The translations under genes and the position numbers were made by a program. Below, piece by piece: positions 62,574-64,000 of a stretch of DNA of 64,000 nt (position 1 is the stretch's first letter; the number at the start of each line of letters is the position of its first letter). Source of the DNA: DASSKA01 sp963839365 (GTDB lineage: Bacteria > Actinomycetota > Actinomycetes > Propionibacteriales > Nocardioidaceae); NCBI GenBank assembly GCA_963839365.1, contig CAWIUT010000001.1:62001-126000 (forward strand), read 5' to 3'. The notes below the pieces were generated by a model. It saw only the letters and a list, made by a program, of their open reading frames with translations. It did no database searches and was not told the origin of the DNA.

Positions 62574-63800
62574 TCAGGGCAGCAGCTCGCGCACCACCAG
62601 GTCGGCCAGCAGCCGGCCCTGCCGCGTGAGTACGACGCGCCCGTCGGGGACCGCCCCGAGGGCCACCAGGCCCCGCTCCCCCAGCTCCGGAAGCCGGTCC
62701 CGGCCGGGTGCGTCGAGCACGTCGACCGGCAACCCGTCGGACAGCCTGGTCTCCAGCAGCACCCGTTCCACCCCTCGGGTCGCCGCGTCCAGCACCTCGC
62801 GCCCGTGCGCGGGCGAGTGCCCCGCGCGCAGCCGGTCGGCGTACGCCGCGGGGTGCTTGACGTTCCACCAGCGCACCCCGTTGACGTGCGAGTGCGCCCC
62901 CGGGCCGGCGCCCCACCAGTCCGCGCCGGTCCAGTAGAGCAGGTTGTGCCGACAGCGGTCGGCCTCGGCGCGTGCCCAGTTCGACACCTCGTACCAGCCC
63001 AGACCGGCGTCGCCCAGCATGTCGTCGGCGAGCAGGTACTTGTCGGCGAGGTCGTCCTCATCGGTCATCGGGATCTCGCCGCGCCGGATCCGGCGCGCCA
63101 GGGCGGTGCCCTCCTCCACGATCAGCGAGTACGCCGACAGGTGGTCGGGCGCGCTGTCCAGCGCGGTCGCCAGCGAGGTGCCCCAGTCCTCGAGCGACTC
63201 CCCCGGGGTGCCGTAGATCAGGTCCAGACTCACGCTTTCGAAGCCGGCATCCCGCGCCCACTGCACCACCTTCGGCACCCTTTCCGGGTCGTGGGTGCGG
63301 TCCAGCACCGCCAGCACGTGCGGCACCGCGGACTGCATGCCGAACGAGATTCGGTTGATGCCGCCTCGGCGCAACGCCGCCAGGTCGGCCGCGGTGACGC
63401 TGTCCGGGTTGGACTCCGTGGTCACCTCCGCCCCGGCCACCAGCCCGAACTCCGCCTCGATCGCAGCCACCACGCGCGTCAGGTCCCCCGGCGGCAGCAA
63501 CGTCGGCGTTCCGCCGCCGAAGAACACCGTGGACACCGGCACTTCGACCGGGCCGAGCACCTTGCGGGCCAGCCGGACCTCCTCGATCGCGGCGTCGGCG
63601 TAGGACGCGCGGGAGGCTCCGGGCGCGTCCCCCAGGTCGGTGGCGGTGTAGGTGTTGAAGTCGCAGTAGCCGCAGCGAACCGTGCAGAACGGCACGTGCA
63701 CGTAGAACCCGAACGGTCGGGTGCCGAGCCCTTCCAGCGCGTGATCGGGCAGCGCGCCGTCGCTCGGCGCCGGATCGCCCTCGGGCAGGGTGGACGGCAC
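62574..63800 (-). CDS. hemW: Radical SAM heme chaperone HemW
   Basis: Heme-delivery protein of the coproporphyrinogen dehydrogenase-like group. The 408-residue protein has the cluster motif CTVRCGYCDF, FFGGGTPTLL, TTESNPDSV, RISFGMQSA and the C-terminal HemN_C domain. The extra N-terminal cysteine of true HemN is absent. It heads the conserved hemW-hrcA neighbourhood. Confidence 0.93.
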   Translation of the reverse strand: MPSTLPEGDPAPSDGALPDHALEGLGTRPFGFYVHVPFCTVRCGYCDFNTYTATDLGDAPGASRASYADAAIEEVRLARKVLGPVEVPVSTVFFGGGTPTLLPPGDLTRVVAAIEAEFGLVAGAEVTTESNPDSVTAADLAALRRGGINRISFGMQSAVPHVLAVLDRTHDPERVPKVVQWARDAGFESVSLDLIYGTPGESLEDWGTSLATALDSAPDHLSAYSLIVEEGTALARRIRRGEIPMTDEDDLADKYLLADDMLGDAGLGWYEVSNWARAEADRCRHNLLYWTGADWWGAGPGAHSHVNGVRWWNVKHPAAYADRLRAGHSPAHGREVLDAATRGVERVLLETRLSDGLPVDVLDAPGRDRLPELGERGLVALGAVPDGRVVLTRQGRLLADLVVRELLP

Positions 63801-63853
63801 CCGACCATGCTGTCACGCCGCGCGCAGCAGCCGGCTGGGCGCCAGCCCGGTCG

Positions 63854-63892
63854 GTCGGCCCAGTCCGTCGGCCCGATCCGTCAGCCCAGCGC
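63854..63892. repeat. Three 13-bp tandem repeats before hemW
   Basis: GTCGGCCCAGTCC, GTCGGCCCGATCC and GTCAGCCCAGCGC follow each other. The third unit covers the stop codon of the partial upstream gene. Confidence 0.55.
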
Positions 63893-64000
63893 TAGGTAGA
63901 TCTCGGTAGCCCGGCGCAGGCCGGGCTCGACCACCGGGGACTGCGGATCCTGCCGCTTCCCCCCGGCGTGGGACCAGCGGCTCAGAGCCGCTGTTGCCGG
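63881..64000 (-). CDS. C-terminal end of an unidentified gene (cut by window edge)
   Basis: The last 39 codons of a minus-strand gene are present. They end PVVEPGLRRATEIYLALG before TGA, with RWSHAGGKRQD further up. Too little is visible to name it. It lies upstream of hemW with an 80-bp gap. Confidence 0.5.
   Translation of the reverse strand, partial: PATAALSRWSHAGGKRQDPQSPVVEPGLRRATEIYLALG

Overview
The window is GC-rich chromosomal DNA from an actinobacterium. Starts are often GTG or TTG, many gene pairs overlap by 4 bp (ATGA or GTGA), several promoters look leaderless, and the housekeeping order (hemW, hrcA-dnaJ-rsmE, HIT, phoH-ybeY-corC, era, leuA, recO, uppS, glyS, dusB, dgt, dnaG) is typical of the phylum. 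A tuberculostearate-type gene pair and two mycothiol-S-transferase-like proteins agree with this. A Nocardioidaceae-like organism is plausible, but I cannot prove the family from sequence alone.

Layout. (1) 1-4553: the integration hot spot of a tRNA-Asn(GTT). A 59-bp copy of the tRNA 3' end and flank lies at 425-483. It encloses a 4-kb island (nhaA, a membrane SpoIIE-type phosphatase, a broken HTH gene), and MobF relaxase debris lies beyond it. (2) 4624-19543: core genes on the minus strand (dnaG, dgt, dusB, glyS, uppS, recO), with an ABC exporter and two-component operon. (3) 19710-37601: an accessory block dominated by an aerobic CoA-dependent aromatic pathway. It has an aminobenzoate/benzoate-CoA ligase with a PaaX regulator, a five-gene operon (two acyl-CoA dehydrogenases, enoyl-CoA hydratase, SDR, RidA-like protein) and a fused FAD-monooxygenase/old-yellow-enzyme protein resembling 2-aminobenzoyl-CoA monooxygenase/reductase. 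A frameshifted GH15 gene and a frameshifted hydrolase lie among them. (4) 37671-49506: mmuM, TetR/SGNH hydrolase, leuA with a leucine leader peptide, era, and a Cfa-like methyltransferase with its FAD-dependent partner. (5) 49591-64000: the corC-ybeY-phoH operon, an ECF sigma factor with a GerMN-domain partner, rsmE-dnaJ-hrcA with CIRCE, PadR/DUF1707, DUF3097, DUF4870 and hemW.

How it works together. The ligase would activate 2-aminobenzoate (or a related acid) to its CoA thioester. The fusion enzyme would hydroxylate and dearomatise the ring, and the operon would finish with beta-oxidation-like steps and, perhaps, loss of ammonia. The three transcription units share one promoter design (TTGAC, 18-19 nt, TANNNT, then 6-7 nt to ATG), each with an inverted repeat over the promoter. 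This suggests one regulon, most simply under the PaaX-family protein.

Non-coding signals stand out: a leucine-codon leader with mutually exclusive hairpins reaching the leuA start; different tandem repeats packed between convergent genes; a long hairpin family in two copies; and strong over-use of the octamer GTACGACG, including four 12-bp palindromes CGTCGTACGACG inside genes. All counts were made by eye.
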